Shown in pieces: positions 34,486 to 43,862 of a stretch of 64,000 nt of DNA. Every line of letters starts with the position of its first letter. The first letter of the stretch is position 1. A program made the translations under genes and the position numbers. This DNA is from Halalkalibacter nanhaiisediminis (GTDB lineage: Bacteria > Bacillota > Bacilli > Bacillales > Bacillaceae_D): the NCBI RefSeq assembly GCF_007830185.1, contig NZ_VLKZ01000002.1, forward strand, positions 248,001 to 312,000, read 5' to 3'. The notes beneath the pieces were generated by a model, which was not told the DNA's origin, searched no databases, and saw only the letters and a list, made by a program, of their open reading frames with translations.

Positions 34486-34527
34486 ACATACGTTCAAATA
34501 ACTCTAATCAGTCATTTGAACGTATGT
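34486..34527 (-). terminator. Terminator of the Zn-ADH gene
   Basis: ACATACGTTCAAAT pairs with ATTTGAACGTATGT; a T-rich tail is on the minus strand. May also stop the MocR transcript weakly. Confidence 0.75.
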
Positions 34528-34538
34528 TGCTAATTTAC

Positions 34539-35672
34539 TTATGGTTTTAGTACCACTTTAATACAATCATCTTGATGATCATTAAAAATTTTATACGCAT
34601 GACTGGCATCCGTTAAAGATACTTTGTGGGTAATAATTTCCTTCGGGTCAAATTCTTTATTTACAATTTTTTCATATAACATTGGCATAATTGGAATCAC
34701 TGGTGCTTGTCCCATTTTCAACGTAATATTTCTAGAGAAAAAGGCTCCTAAAGGAAAATTATTATAGTTCCCCCCGTATACTCCTGTAATCTGCACAGTT
34801 CCAAATTTCCTTACTGCTTTTGTTGCTATTTGTAGGGGACCAATCGTTCCACCTTGCAGTTTTAATTTTTGCTCCACAAATTCTAGTGGTGATTTTTTCC
34901 CGTCCATACCAACACAATCGATAATAACATCGGCACCACCCTGTGTGATTTCTTTTAGATGTTCACCCATATCAGGATATTGGGTAAAGTCAAACACTTC
35001 GACATTATTCATTTTCTTAGCATGATTTAAACGATAATCGATGTGATCGATCGCAATGACTCGTTTGGCCCCTTTCATCCATGAAAATTTCTGAGCCATC
35101 AATCCAACTGGCCCACATCCAAGGACAATAACCGTATCATCCTTTTTCACCCCAGCATGCTCAACACTCCAATAAGCCGTCGGAATGACATCTGATAAAA
35201 AGAGAAGGGATTCATCTTCTAACTCGCATGATTCAGGAACAAGAAATGGTGTGAAATTTCCAAAAGGCACTTTGAGATATTCTGCTTGACCACCTGGATG
35301 ATTACCAAACTTTTCCGTATACCCAAAATAGCCACCTGAATCATAATGAGGATTGGAATTGTCACATTGACTTGTCAGATCGTGCTCACAATAAATACAA
35401 TGTCCGCACGCGACATTAAATGGAACAACGACACGATCACCCTTTTTAACCTTTGTCACTTCAGGACCAACTTCTTCAACAATCCCCATCGGTTCATGTC
35501 CGATAATATATCCTTTTGGTAATGGCATGTTTCCTTGATATAAATGAAGATCTGAACCGCAAATGGTCGTTGACGTTATTTTGACAATAACATCATCCTT
35601 CTTTTCCAATTTTGCATCTGTAACCTCTTTTACCATTACATTATTCGGTCCTTGATATGTTACTGCTTTCAT
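34539..35672 (-). CDS. Zinc-dependent alcohol/formaldehyde-type dehydrogenase
   Basis: 377 residues. Catalytic zinc ligands are seen in TICGSDLHLY and GHEPMGIVEE, and the structural-zinc Cys set in CGHCIYCEHDLTSQC, with Rossmann VIVLGCGPVGLMAQ around 181-194. Long insert TEKFGNHPGGQAEYLKVPFGNFTPFLVP matches glutathione-independent formaldehyde dehydrogenase-like/AdhB-type enzymes. Substrate uncertain (aldehyde or polyol). ATG 35672 has GGGAGTGG upstream; the longer frame (35735) has none. Confidence 0.85.
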   Translation of the reverse strand: MKAVTYQGPNNVMVKEVTDAKLEKKDDVIVKITSTTICGSDLHLYQGNMPLPKGYIIGHEPMGIVEEVGPEVTKVKKGDRVVVPFNVACGHCIYCEHDLTSQCDNSNPHYDSGGYFGYTEKFGNHPGGQAEYLKVPFGNFTPFLVPESCELEDESLLFLSDVIPTAYWSVEHAGVKKDDTVIVLGCGPVGLMAQKFSWMKGAKRVIAIDHIDYRLNHAKKMNNVEVFDFTQYPDMGEHLKEITQGGADVIIDCVGMDGKKSPLEFVEQKLKLQGGTIGPLQIATKAVRKFGTVQITGVYGGNYNNFPLGAFFSRNITLKMGQAPVIPIMPMLYEKIVNKEFDPKEIITHKVSLTDASHAYKIFNDHQDDCIKVVLKP

Positions 35673-35922
35673 GCTTCCACTCCCAATCCTTATTTTAATC
35701 AATTGAATGATTACTTGTGTATTGACATCAATCATCTAAAGTATTTCCCAAAACAAATGACTATCATCCATACACAACTATAAAAATTTATTACTATCCT
35801 GTTGAATTCGGAGTTAAGTAAGAAAGCACGTGATTCATCTACCCTTTATGAATAAAACGATAGACAATGTACACATTAAGTGAGGTAAATACTTGTTCTC
35901 ATTATTAAGGAGGAATGTTTAA

Positions 35923-36411
35923 GTGGGCGTTTTAAGTGAAATTTCGCAACATGAACCAATACAATTTCGTGATGTTCTTCATATCACTGGTTATCTAAAT
36001 AGTGCTCAAGGCACTCTAGCTGCAAATGAGGTTTTTATGACTAAGATAGTTGATCAAGATTTCAAAACATTTGCAGAAGACATTTTACAAAAGGGACTAA
36101 TGACCGAAATCCAAATACTACAAAGCCTTCTTCAAACAAATGGATTAGTATTACCGCCTGCACCACCATCTGTTTCTGTAAATAACCTCCCTCCTAACTT
36201 AACTTTAAATGATGCACAAATTGCTGCTGATTTTTCTGAAAAAATTTCATCATCTTTATTAGTTTGCAGTCAAATAGTAGGTGAATCATGTCATGAAGAT
36301 ATTGGAAATATATTTGAGCGATTCCACATGAGTAAAGCACAGGTCGGGGCACGATTAGTACAATTAATGAAACAAAAAGGTTGGCTTGTTCGACCTACGT
36401 TATATTTATAA
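35923..36411 (+). CDS. DUF3231-like / spore-coat-like protein
   Basis: 162 residues, GTG start with AAGGAGG 6-7 nt upstream. An all-helical protein with a four-helix ferritin-like rhythm (FRDVLHITGYLNSAQGTLAANEVFMTKIVDQDFKTF) and a mid-chain Pro segment VLPPAPPSVSVNNLPPNLTL, as in DUF3231 or CotF-like proteins of spore formers. Function unknown; sporulation-related location is inference. Confidence 0.65.
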   Translation: MGVLSEISQHEPIQFRDVLHITGYLNSAQGTLAANEVFMTKIVDQDFKTFAEDILQKGLMTEIQILQSLLQTNGLVLPPAPPSVSVNNLPPNLTLNDAQIAADFSEKISSSLLVCSQIVGESCHEDIGNIFERFHMSKAQVGARLVQLMKQKGWLVRPTLYL

Positions 36412-36417
36412 TATAAA

Positions 36418-36460
36418 ATCCATCAAAAAAGAGGTCGAACATCTCTTTTTTTGATGGATT
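36418..36460 (+). terminator. Rho-independent terminator
   Basis: AATCCATCAAAAAAGAG pairs with CTCTTTTTTTGATGGATT; near-perfect hairpin facing both neighbours. Confidence 0.85.
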
Positions 36461-36487
36461 CTAAAGAGAACAAAGTGATTTGAACGA

Positions 36488-38590
36488 CTATAGGTTTTTC
36501 TTTAAAATAAGAAGCTCTAACGGATTCATCGCTATTGTTTTTCTCTTTGTCTCATTCATTGAAGGTAGCTCTCTTTTATAATTACTAATAAGCTGCTCCC
36601 ATGTCCCAGATTTCTTCATTGTAATCTTAACAGGCCTTTTCATCGGGTTAATAAAAATCACAAATTCCTCACTATCCCCTATTAATGAATACCCAAACAG
36701 AGGGTCTGGTGTTTTTAACACCTGCAAGCGTTTCTGAATTTCTTGAACTGATGATAATCGAAATACGTTATATTGTTTTCGTAGAGATATAAGAGCTTTA
36801 ATCCATTGAATATTTTTATCTTCCTCTACTCGTCTATTCCAATCTAATTGATTAATTTCATCTCCAGAGATATAACTGTTTTCATCTCCTTTTTTTGTTC
36901 TAAACCATTCTTGACCAGCGTGTAAAAATGGGATGCCTTGACTGATAATCGTTAAGCCTGTAGCAATTTGGTGCATCCTTTTACGAGTTTGCTCGTTCTC
37001 TCCAGCATTTGATAATTCTAGTCTGTCCCAAAGTGTATGGTTATCGTGACATTCCACATAATTGACAGATTGAGTTGGCCGCTTAAATAATTGAACACCA
37101 CAGTTTTCAAGACATGATCCTGAAACAAGCTGCGCGAGATGCTCAATAAACCTTCCTTCTCCATTTACAAATCCAAGATCATATAAGTCAAATAAGTTCC
37201 CTTTTAGAAAATCGCGAAAACGATCGTTAAAGAAACTTATACCCTCTAATTGATGTGATTGAGAAATCGTCGCTTTCTTTTCAGCTGGTAATGGGGTGTC
37301 TAGCTCCCAGCCTTCGCCTAATAATAAAATTGGCTCTTTTTCCTGATCACAGCGTTTTTTTATTTCTTTCATTGTCTCTATATCGATTATTCCCATTAGA
37401 TCAAAGCGAAAGCCATCGACCCTGTACTCCTTTAACCAATAATCGATGCAATCTAAAATAAATTTTCGAACCATCTTTCGTTCTGTTGCTAAGTCATTAC
37501 CGACACCTGTTCCATTACTCGGAAAACCGTCTTCTTTGTAACGAAAATAATAACCTGGGACAAGTGTCTCAAACGCAGATGATTGTTGATCAAAAACGTG
37601 ATTAAATACGACGTCAAGAATAACTAATAAACCTTCACTGTGGAACGCTTGAATCATTTGTTTGCATTCTAACACTCTACTAATAGGTACAGTTGCATCC
37701 GTCGCATAACTACCTTCAGGAACTTGATAATACAATGGATCATATCCCCAGTTATAACGATCGTTAGGTTGTAATTCATCAATCCTAGCAAAATCATTAA
37801 TTGGCAACAACTGGACATGAGTACAGCCAAGCTCTTTTATATACGAAAGGCCTGTTGAATACCCCGAATCCGTTTTTGTTCCAATCTCTGTTAAACCTAA
37901 GTACTTTCCTTTATTTTTCACACCACTGCTTTGTGATATCGTCGCATCTCGAACATGCAATTCGTAGATAATCGCATCTTTAACATGTTCAACTTTAGGT
38001 TTTTGATCGTTACGAAATTGATCAGGATCAGTCGATTTTAGATCTATCACAACACTACGACCACTATTAGCTGTCATTGATTTTGCATTTGGATCATTTA
38101 CTCTTTGCGACTGGTTGTTTATTGTAACCTCAAAATCGTATAACGCCCCGTTCCAATCTCCTTCAACCGTTGTCATCCATACTCCAGCTTCTTTGCGATC
38201 CATAACATATCGATCGTTATTAAGATGTAAGACCATCCTTGTTGCTGTTGGTGCCCAAACAGAAAATATCGTTTTAAATTCAGAATAATCAGGCCCGAGT
38301 GAAACAGTACTTGCATCATACATCTTATCAAACCACGGTGTACGAACAATAGCTCCTGAATAAATAGGCATCTGTTTATCCCCCCACTTTAAATACATAT
38401 CAAAACCTAATGGGAGTTCCTCTTCTAAAGTTAAAATCGCTTTATTATTGGATTGTATTTCTTTAACCTTGCATTGAATGACACGCCCCTGCCATTCAAT
38501 TATTGGCGTTAATTCTTTGAAAGCTGTCAGCCCTTCCATATTCACGGTTAAAACCTTCACATCATCTATCCAAACAATGGACTTTTCCAT
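36488..38590 (-). CDS. Type I pullulanase (GH13, AmyX-like)
   Basis: 700 residues without a signal peptide, thus intracellular. N-terminal beta-domains (~1-190, carbohydrate-binding type), then the GH13 barrel with the pullulanase signature YNWGYDP. Catalytic residues appear in VDGFRFDLMG (nucleophile Asp), LLLGEGWEL (acid Glu) and YVECHDNHTLWDRL (Asp). It hydrolyses alpha-1,6 branches in pullulan/glycogen-type glucans. ATG 38590 has GAGGAA 7 nt before it and is favoured over 38605. Confidence 0.9.
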   Translation of the reverse strand: MEKSIVWIDDVKVLTVNMEGLTAFKELTPIIEWQGRVIQCKVKEIQSNNKAILTLEEELPLGFDMYLKWGDKQMPIYSGAIVRTPWFDKMYDASTVSLGPDYSEFKTIFSVWAPTATRMVLHLNNDRYVMDRKEAGVWMTTVEGDWNGALYDFEVTINNQSQRVNDPNAKSMTANSGRSVVIDLKSTDPDQFRNDQKPKVEHVKDAIIYELHVRDATISQSSGVKNKGKYLGLTEIGTKTDSGYSTGLSYIKELGCTHVQLLPINDFARIDELQPNDRYNWGYDPLYYQVPEGSYATDATVPISRVLECKQMIQAFHSEGLLVILDVVFNHVFDQQSSAFETLVPGYYFRYKEDGFPSNGTGVGNDLATERKMVRKFILDCIDYWLKEYRVDGFRFDLMGIIDIETMKEIKKRCDQEKEPILLLGEGWELDTPLPAEKKATISQSHQLEGISFFNDRFRDFLKGNLFDLYDLGFVNGEGRFIEHLAQLVSGSCLENCGVQLFKRPTQSVNYVECHDNHTLWDRLELSNAGENEQTRKRMHQIATGLTIISQGIPFLHAGQEWFRTKKGDENSYISGDEINQLDWNRRVEEDKNIQWIKALISLRKQYNVFRLSSVQEIQKRLQVLKTPDPLFGYSLIGDSEEFVIFINPMKRPVKITMKKSGTWEQLISNYKRELPSMNETKRKTIAMNPLELLILKKNL

Positions 38591-38805
38591 TGTTAAATTC
38601 CTCATTTCTCAGCTGATTATTTGGTATTTAATTTCTCAAGCTACCAATTGCAATATAAAAGATTTCCAAATGCACGTGCATTCAATTTCTTATTCTATGC
38701 AGATGACACATCATTCAACATTTAAAATTTTACCATTTTTACTATCTTTAATCCAATTAATGGCTATTCCAAAACAAAATTTGAAAATTTTAGATAAAAA
38801 CCAAA

Positions 38806-38850
38806 ATAAAAACAGGTTATTTGTTGGATCAATTCCCCAAATAACCTGTA
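38806..38850 (-). terminator. Terminator of the QorB-like gene
   Basis: ACAGGTTATTTG pairs with CAAATAACCTGT, T-run on the minus strand. Lies 28 nt past the stop codon. Confidence 0.8.
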
Positions 38851-38877
38851 TCTATTCAAAAAATACCTTTAAAAATC

Positions 38878-39741
38878 TTATCCTTGTAAAGCTCGTTTCA
38901 CTAAGTCTTTAAGCGGAGTTGGTTCTCCAATTAAATTTGTTAAATCATTTGATGTTTTAGCTGTTTCACCGTGAGCAATCGTATGATAAATGCCAGCAGA
39001 AAGCTCAGCAATCGGTTCAGGTAAACCTACATTTTTTAAATATTCTTTTGCTTCATCATATGATACTGAGCGATGAACGACATTTTTGCCAGACACTTCA
39101 GAAAGAATCTCAGCTAGTTCATCAAATGTCCAAGGTTGTGGATTCACTAAATTATAGGATTTGTTCTCATGACCGTCTTCTAAAAGAACGGTAGCTGCAG
39201 CCTTTGCGAGATCTTCACGAGATACAGCATTTAATTTTCCATTCCCTGCATTCGTTACAACTTCTCCCGCTGCTACAGAACCTGCAATTCCTGGATTTAC
39301 GAAAACATCCGTATAAAGGGCATTGCGAAGGAAAGTATAAGGAAGGTCTGATGATCGAATAGCATATTCTGTCGCCATATGAACAGTTGCTAATGGAATT
39401 TGAGACTCTTCTCCAAAAGCATATCCAGTGTAAGCAATATGTTTTACTCCTGCATCTCTTGCCGCTTGAACAACCGTGGCATGTTGACGAATACGAAATG
39501 TATTATCAGAGTCTGGACTTGAGACGAAAAGGATCTTAGAAGCACCTTTAAAAGATTTCTTCATAGAATCCAAATCTAAGTAATCTCCATAACGAACTTC
39601 AACTCCACGATCAACAAGTCCTGAGGCTTTTTCAACATTACGAACACTTGCGATAATTTCATTTGCAGGTAACTTTTTAAGTAATAGTTCTATAACTTGA
39701 TTCCCTAAAAATCCAGTAGCACCAGTGACAACGATTGACAT
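38878..39741 (-). CDS. NmrA/QorB-like NAD(P)H oxidoreductase (atypical SDR)
   Basis: 287 residues with the Rossmann GATGFLGNQVIELL start and extended NmrA-like fold (SSPDSDNTFRIRQHATVVQAARDAGVKHIAYTGYAF). It resembles QOR2/YtfG-type NADPH:quinone reductases. Two perfect palindromes upstream (39802-39814, 39845-39857) and the neighbouring Rrf2 gene suggest it is the target of that regulator. ATG 39741 with GGAAGGGA upstream. Confidence 0.82.
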   Translation of the reverse strand: MSIVVTGATGFLGNQVIELLLKKLPANEIIASVRNVEKASGLVDRGVEVRYGDYLDLDSMKKSFKGASKILFVSSPDSDNTFRIRQHATVVQAARDAGVKHIAYTGYAFGEESQIPLATVHMATEYAIRSSDLPYTFLRNALYTDVFVNPGIAGSVAAGEVVTNAGNGKLNAVSREDLAKAAATVLLEDGHENKSYNLVNPQPWTFDELAEILSEVSGKNVVHRSVSYDEAKEYLKNVGLPEPIAELSAGIYHTIAHGETAKTSNDLTNLIGEPTPLKDLVKRALQG

Positions 39742-39801
39742 AAAAATCCCTTCCTTCATCTCATATTCTTTTTATACATAATTATCAAGAGGTTATAGTA
39801 T

Positions 39802-39814
39802 AACCAAATTGGTT
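39802..39814. promoter_or_regulatory. Palindromic operator 1 before the QorB-like gene
   Basis: AACCAAATTGGTT (with flanks TAACCAAATTGGTTA, 15 bp palindrome). Confidence 0.7.
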
Positions 39815-39844
39815 ACAACAAATCCAAAAATGCAGTTTCATTAG

Positions 39845-39857
39845 AACCATATTGGTT
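39845..39857. promoter_or_regulatory. Palindromic operator 2 before the QorB-like gene
   Basis: AACCATATTGGTT, centre 43 bp from the first copy, that is about four helical turns. Confidence 0.7.
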
Positions 39858-39875
39858 ACACCGATAATGAAAAAA

Positions 39876-40316
39876 TTAGCTCTTTAGAGAGCCAGTTTTC
39901 TCGCTTAATTCTTCTACTAACTGTTTCAATGTAACTTGAGCTAATTCATGTTCCAAGGCATACTGAGCTTGAAGCATTTTCATTCTAAAAACAGATTCAA
40001 TATTTGCTCCGACTGGACATTTCGGATTCGGATGTTCATGAAAATTAAAAAGGTCACCTTTTTCCACGACTTCGACAGCTCGATAGACATCAAGTAGCGT
40101 AATTTCTTCAAGACCTTTAAGTAAATATGCTCCTCCAGCCCCAGCGCGAACATTAATTAACCCAGCTTTTTTTAACTGTCCAATAATTCTGCGAATGACA
40201 ACTGGATTTGTCTTAACACTTCCAGCTATAAAATCTGATGTACATAGCTCTGGACTTAACGCAATCAAAGATAGCGTATGAACAGCAATTGAAAATCGGC
40301 TACTAATTTTTTTCAT
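39876..40316 (-). CDS. Rrf2 family transcriptional regulator (YwnA-like)
   Basis: 146 residues, winged helix with RFSIAVHTLSLIALSPELCTSDFIAGSVKTNPVVIRRIIGQLKKAGLI and a wing AGAGGAYLLK. Cys residues in ELCTS and PNPKCPVGANIESVF (residue ~100) are placed like the redox-sensing Cys of YwnA/SaiR-type Rrf2 factors, though not the CX5-7CX5-7C Fe-S set. It likely senses electrophiles or thiol stress and represses the adjacent QorB-like gene. ATG 40316 is preferred (GAGG 8 nt upstream). Confidence 0.82.
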   Translation of the reverse strand: MKKISSRFSIAVHTLSLIALSPELCTSDFIAGSVKTNPVVIRRIIGQLKKAGLINVRAGAGGAYLLKGLEEITLLDVYRAVEVVEKGDLFNFHEHPNPKCPVGANIESVFRMKMLQAQYALEHELAQVTLKQLVEELSEKTGSLKS

Positions 40317-40535
40317 ACAATTCACCTCTTGATGTAACCATTATAGTTTCACCATAATAGCAAGTCAATAGAAGAGCATTCATTTTTGAATTCGAAAAGA
40401 AAAAAGTTGTTTCTGATAAAACAACCACATAATTATTTAAGGTACCTTTTATACTATTTTAAAGATAATTTTTTAATTCGTTTATAAAAATTACTTCTCG
40501 GGATTTTCCGCTTTTTAGCTTTATAATCAGTCACT

Positions 40536-41294
40536 TTATAATCGATAACATAAATGTGTATTCTGATAAATCTTCTCCCGTATTTCTTCTGATGACTGTT
40601 TCTTTAACTGAGAAATTGTATGAACGATATCTTCTAAAAACAAAGGAGATGTATCACGGTTCTCATAAGGTCCATTAAATCGCCACGGACCATCAGTTTC
40701 AATTAATAACTGATCTAACGGCACTGAACTTGCTAGTTGTTGATCACGCTTTCGATAACACACTTCAGGAGTAACAGAGACGTAATACCCTTCTTTTACA
40801 ATCAATTCGAGCACATCTTTAGGCGCTTTTAACCAATGAAAATGAGCGTGTTTCATTTGATGTTTTTGTAGTAAATCAAAAACCATTTTCGTTTTATCAT
40901 GAACGGCATGAAGAGCAACTGGCAGATCGTTCTTAAGAGCAATTGCCAAACACTCCTCTAAAAATTCAATGTAGTACAAAAGAGAGTGGGGCAATTGATC
41001 AAGATTATAATAAGGTAAACCTATTTCCCCGATCGCGGTAATTTTGTCACGTTCCGTTGATATTAATGATTGCCATTCCATAAAGTCACATTCTTTAGGG
41101 AGTGGGTTTTCAGGATGGAATCCGACAGCAGCATAGACGAAATTTGGGTATTTCGTTTGTAATTCCAACGTTCGGTACGAAGAAGCCAAATCATTAGAAA
41201 CCGCAATAACGCCTTTCATTCCTGCTAACTTCCACTCGTCAATTTTTTTATGAATGTTTTCGTATTGTTCAAGATGAATATGTGCGTCAATCAT
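40536..41294 (-). CDS. TatD family metal-dependent hydrolase
   Basis: 252 residues. MIDAHIHLEQY (HxH), AAVGFHPE, IGEIGLPYY (Glu ligand), VALHAVHD, KHAHFHWLKAP and LLIETDGPW are the ordered TatD motifs of a TIM-barrel nuclease/hydrolase. Metal-dependent DNA or nucleotide hydrolysis is likely; a Bacillus paralogue outside the canonical tatD (yabD) locus. Confidence 0.85.
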   Translation of the reverse strand: MIDAHIHLEQYENIHKKIDEWKLAGMKGVIAVSNDLASSYRTLELQTKYPNFVYAAVGFHPENPLPKECDFMEWQSLISTERDKITAIGEIGLPYYNLDQLPHSLLYYIEFLEECLAIALKNDLPVALHAVHDKTKMVFDLLQKHQMKHAHFHWLKAPKDVLELIVKEGYYVSVTPEVCYRKRDQQLASSVPLDQLLIETDGPWRFNGPYENRDTSPLFLEDIVHTISQLKKQSSEEIREKIYQNTHLCYRL

Positions 41295-41435
41295 ATGATC
41301 AATCCACTACTTTCTTCAAGGATACTAATACTCTCACTGTAGCATTTCACTAATTATTACAAAACCTCTTTCATTGAGAAAAATGTTCATTACTGTACAA
41401 ATTCCCTTGCATCATTATTAAATCACCTTTATAAT

Positions 41436-41450
41436 TCGTAATTATTACGA
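41436..41450. promoter_or_regulatory. Zur box
   Basis: TCGTAATTATTACGA, a perfect match to the Bacillus Zur consensus TCGTAATNATTACGA. It lies 31 nt upstream of the TTG start of the FAD/NAD(P) gene. Confidence 0.85.
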
Positions 41451-41481
41451 TTTAATTTTCGTATTATAGGAGTGAACCTTC

Positions 41482-42651
41482 TTGAAAAAATGGATGATTA
41501 TCGGCGGCGGCATTCAAGGCTGCACACTCGCAACCTTTTTAATAAAAAAGAAAAAAGTGACCATTGATGAACTTATTATCATCGATCCCCATGATGCCCC
41601 TCTTCAAAATTGGATACAGTGCACAAATAAAATTGCCATGCCACATTTACGTTCACCTTCTGTCCATCATATTGATGTCGATGCTTTTAGCTTAGAGCGA
41701 CAAGCTAAATTGAATCTCTCTGAACAAGATCAATTGTTAGGACATTACGCACGCCCTTCTTTACCATTATTTAATGAGCATTCTTTAGGAGTCTTAGAAG
41801 ACATTCAAATTGAAAAAGCTTGGTTAAGAGGTAAAGCCTGTGGAATAAAAAAAGCTACTGGAGCATGGGAAGTTCAACTTGAGGATGGACGCTCCTTTAA
41901 AGCAGAAAAAGTAGCGTTAGCAATGGGAATTAGTGAACATCCTATTTGGCCTGATTGGGCTCGTTCAATAAAAGATAGCGGCGCAAATATTGAACATATT
42001 TTTTCAGAGAATATTCAATCCTTAGCAAACGTCTCTACAAATATAACAATCGTCGGAGGGGGAATTAGTGCGGCTCACCTTTCGCTTAGACTAGCAGATA
42101 AATTCCCTGGTCACGTTACATTATTAACAAGAAATCGTCTAAAGGTGAAGAAATTCGATTCAGATCCTGGCTGGTTAGGACCCAAGTTTATGTCCACATT
42201 CACCCAATTAAAAGACTATACAGACAGAAGAAAAATGATTGCTAATGCTCGTCATAAAGGCTCAATGACTAGTGAATTAAATATTAAATTAAAAAGCAAA
42301 GAAAAATCGGGTAGTCTTAACATTATCTATGATGAAGTGAACCATGCTAAGTATGAAGAGGACATTATTCATTTAACGTTAAAGTCTAATGAACAAATAT
42401 CTTGTTCATCAGTCATACTTGCAACTGGCTTTCATTCAATTCCTCCAGGCATAAAGTGGTTAAGTCCTTTTATCAAGAAACAGAACTTAGAATGCGCAGC
42501 TTGTGGGTTTCCGATTGTCTCCCCTTCTTCATTAGAATGGGATGAAAATTTATATGTACTTGGAGCGCTGGCAGAATTAGAAGTCGGTCCTGTATCAAGA
42601 AATATATCTGGAGCAAGAAGATCCGCTGAACGAATCGTGAATAGTTTATAA
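41482..42651 (+). CDS. FAD/NAD(P)-binding oxidoreductase under Zur control
   Basis: 389 residues, TTG start (GGAG 8-9 nt before). Two dinucleotide folds are visible: FAD-type MIIGGGIQGCTLATFLIKK at residues 4-22 and NAD(P)-type NITIVGGGISAAHLSLRLADK near 190; an ATGFHSIPPGIKW motif near 311 is typical of flavin monooxygenases and the SidA/lysine-N-oxygenase-like FAD_NAD_binding_9 group. With the upstream Zur box it may act in zinc acquisition, for example metallophore synthesis or modification, or as zinc-independent replacement enzyme; this is inference. Confidence 0.7.
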   Translation: MKKWMIIGGGIQGCTLATFLIKKKKVTIDELIIIDPHDAPLQNWIQCTNKIAMPHLRSPSVHHIDVDAFSLERQAKLNLSEQDQLLGHYARPSLPLFNEHSLGVLEDIQIEKAWLRGKACGIKKATGAWEVQLEDGRSFKAEKVALAMGISEHPIWPDWARSIKDSGANIEHIFSENIQSLANVSTNITIVGGGISAAHLSLRLADKFPGHVTLLTRNRLKVKKFDSDPGWLGPKFMSTFTQLKDYTDRRKMIANARHKGSMTSELNIKLKSKEKSGSLNIIYDEVNHAKYEEDIIHLTLKSNEQISCSSVILATGFHSIPPGIKWLSPFIKKQNLECAACGFPIVSPSSLEWDENLYVLGALAELEVGPVSRNISGARRSAERIVNSL

Positions 42652-42669
42652 AATATTCACTCTAAATTA

Positions 42670-42705
42670 ATAAGTGATCACTTTCATTATTGAAAGGATC
42701 ACTTA
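42670..42705. terminator. Hairpin between convergent genes
   Basis: ATAAGTGATCACTTTC pairs with GAAAGGATCACTTAT apart from one bulge; no clear T-run on either strand, so moderate confidence. Confidence 0.5.
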
Positions 42706-42717
42706 TGACATTCGTTA

Positions 42718-43596
42718 CTATTTCTGATATGGAATGTTGACAAGGTCAGGAACCGTGACAAATTCAAAGCCTTGTTCTTTTAGGGTCGGGATTATTTGCC
42801 TGAGAGCTTTGATTGTCCCCGTTCTATCGGCCTCCTGTTCGCCTCCATCATGCATTAAAATAATCGCCCCTGGTTCGACGTTACTTAACACATTATATGC
42901 AATATCCTCTGGCGGTAATTCTCGCCAATCTAACGAGTCAGCTGACCATCCGACTACAGTATAATTCATTTCAGCTAGCTTCTCTACCAATTCATCATAC
43001 AAGAAACCATAAGGAGCTCTAAATAGTTTTGGTCGATAGCCGATTAGATTTACCAAAACATCCTCTGTCTGATTCACTTCTCTTACAAGTGTTTCAATAT
43101 CAGCAGCTTTCGAAAGGTCCGTATGAGAATATGTATGGTTTCCAATAATATGACCTTCCTTTACCATCCGCCTTACTATATCAGGGTAAGTTTCTGCTCT
43201 TTTTCCCAACACGAAAAAAGTTGCTGGAACATTAAATTCTTTTAAAACGTCCAAGACTTGATTTGTAAACCGTGGATCAGGTCCATCATCAAATGTTAAT
43301 GCAACTTTATTTTCGGTTAATGGTCCTCTTAAGACAACCGTATTCGGATACTTTTGTTGTAAGATGATATTAGAAACAGGTTGACGAACTCTTCCACTAT
43401 ATTCGGGACCACCTGCAGGATCTGGGATCTCTTGCTCTCTTTGTTGGGGTTGATCCTTCTTATCCTTACTCCCCCACAATTCTAATAAATGATCGCCTAT
43501 TGATTCCTCTTCAGCAAGAACAGTTGTATTTCCATTCACAAAAACACAAAATAGCAAAACACTCATCAATAACATTTTTAAAATTTCCCTCCGCAA
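42718..43596 (-). CDS. Polysaccharide deacetylase (peptidoglycan GlcNAc deacetylase type)
   Basis: About 292 residues with a signal peptide (KMLLMSVLLFCVFVNGNTTVLAEE) and a NodB domain: VALTFDDGPDPRFT (motif 1, catalytic Asp), GNHTYSHTDLS (motif 2 His pair), LFRAPYG (motif 3), VGWSADSLDW (motif 4), and ILMHDGG (motif 5). De-N-acetylates peptidoglycan or similar glycan in the envelope. A TTG at 43596 (AAAGGAGATG 8 nt before) is chosen; an ATG 21 nt later with CGGAGGG is an alternative. The longer frame to 43731 lacks a good site. Confidence 0.85.
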   Translation of the reverse strand: MRREILKMLLMSVLLFCVFVNGNTTVLAEEESIGDHLLELWGSKDKKDQPQQREQEIPDPAGGPEYSGRVRQPVSNIILQQKYPNTVVLRGPLTENKVALTFDDGPDPRFTNQVLDVLKEFNVPATFFVLGKRAETYPDIVRRMVKEGHIIGNHTYSHTDLSKAADIETLVREVNQTEDVLVNLIGYRPKLFRAPYGFLYDELVEKLAEMNYTVVGWSADSLDWRELPPEDIAYNVLSNVEPGAIILMHDGGEQEADRTGTIKALRQIIPTLKEQGFEFVTVPDLVNIPYQK

Positions 43597-43751
43597 GTTG
43601 TCATCTCCTTTTTCATTTACTTCTATTATTTTTAATAAAACAAGGAAACTTATTCGAGCATTTTTTAATTTCATGAAAGGTGTAATTAAACTTTTAAAGT
43701 AGGAGCTAATAGACAACCGCTTTTGATTCAAAAATATTCTTAATCACAAAT

Positions 43752-43790
43752 AAAAAATGACCTCCCACTTTGCGGATAGGTCATTTTTTA
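43752..43790 (-). terminator. Terminator of the BNR-repeat lipoprotein gene
   Basis: AAAAAATGACC pairs with GGTCATTTTTT; A- and T-runs on both sides. Confidence 0.75.
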
Positions 43791-43862
43791 TTATTACTGT
43801 TATTAACGAGTTTTCCCCTTAGAACATATTGCACTGAAGGTAAAAGCTCTTTTACTCAAATT

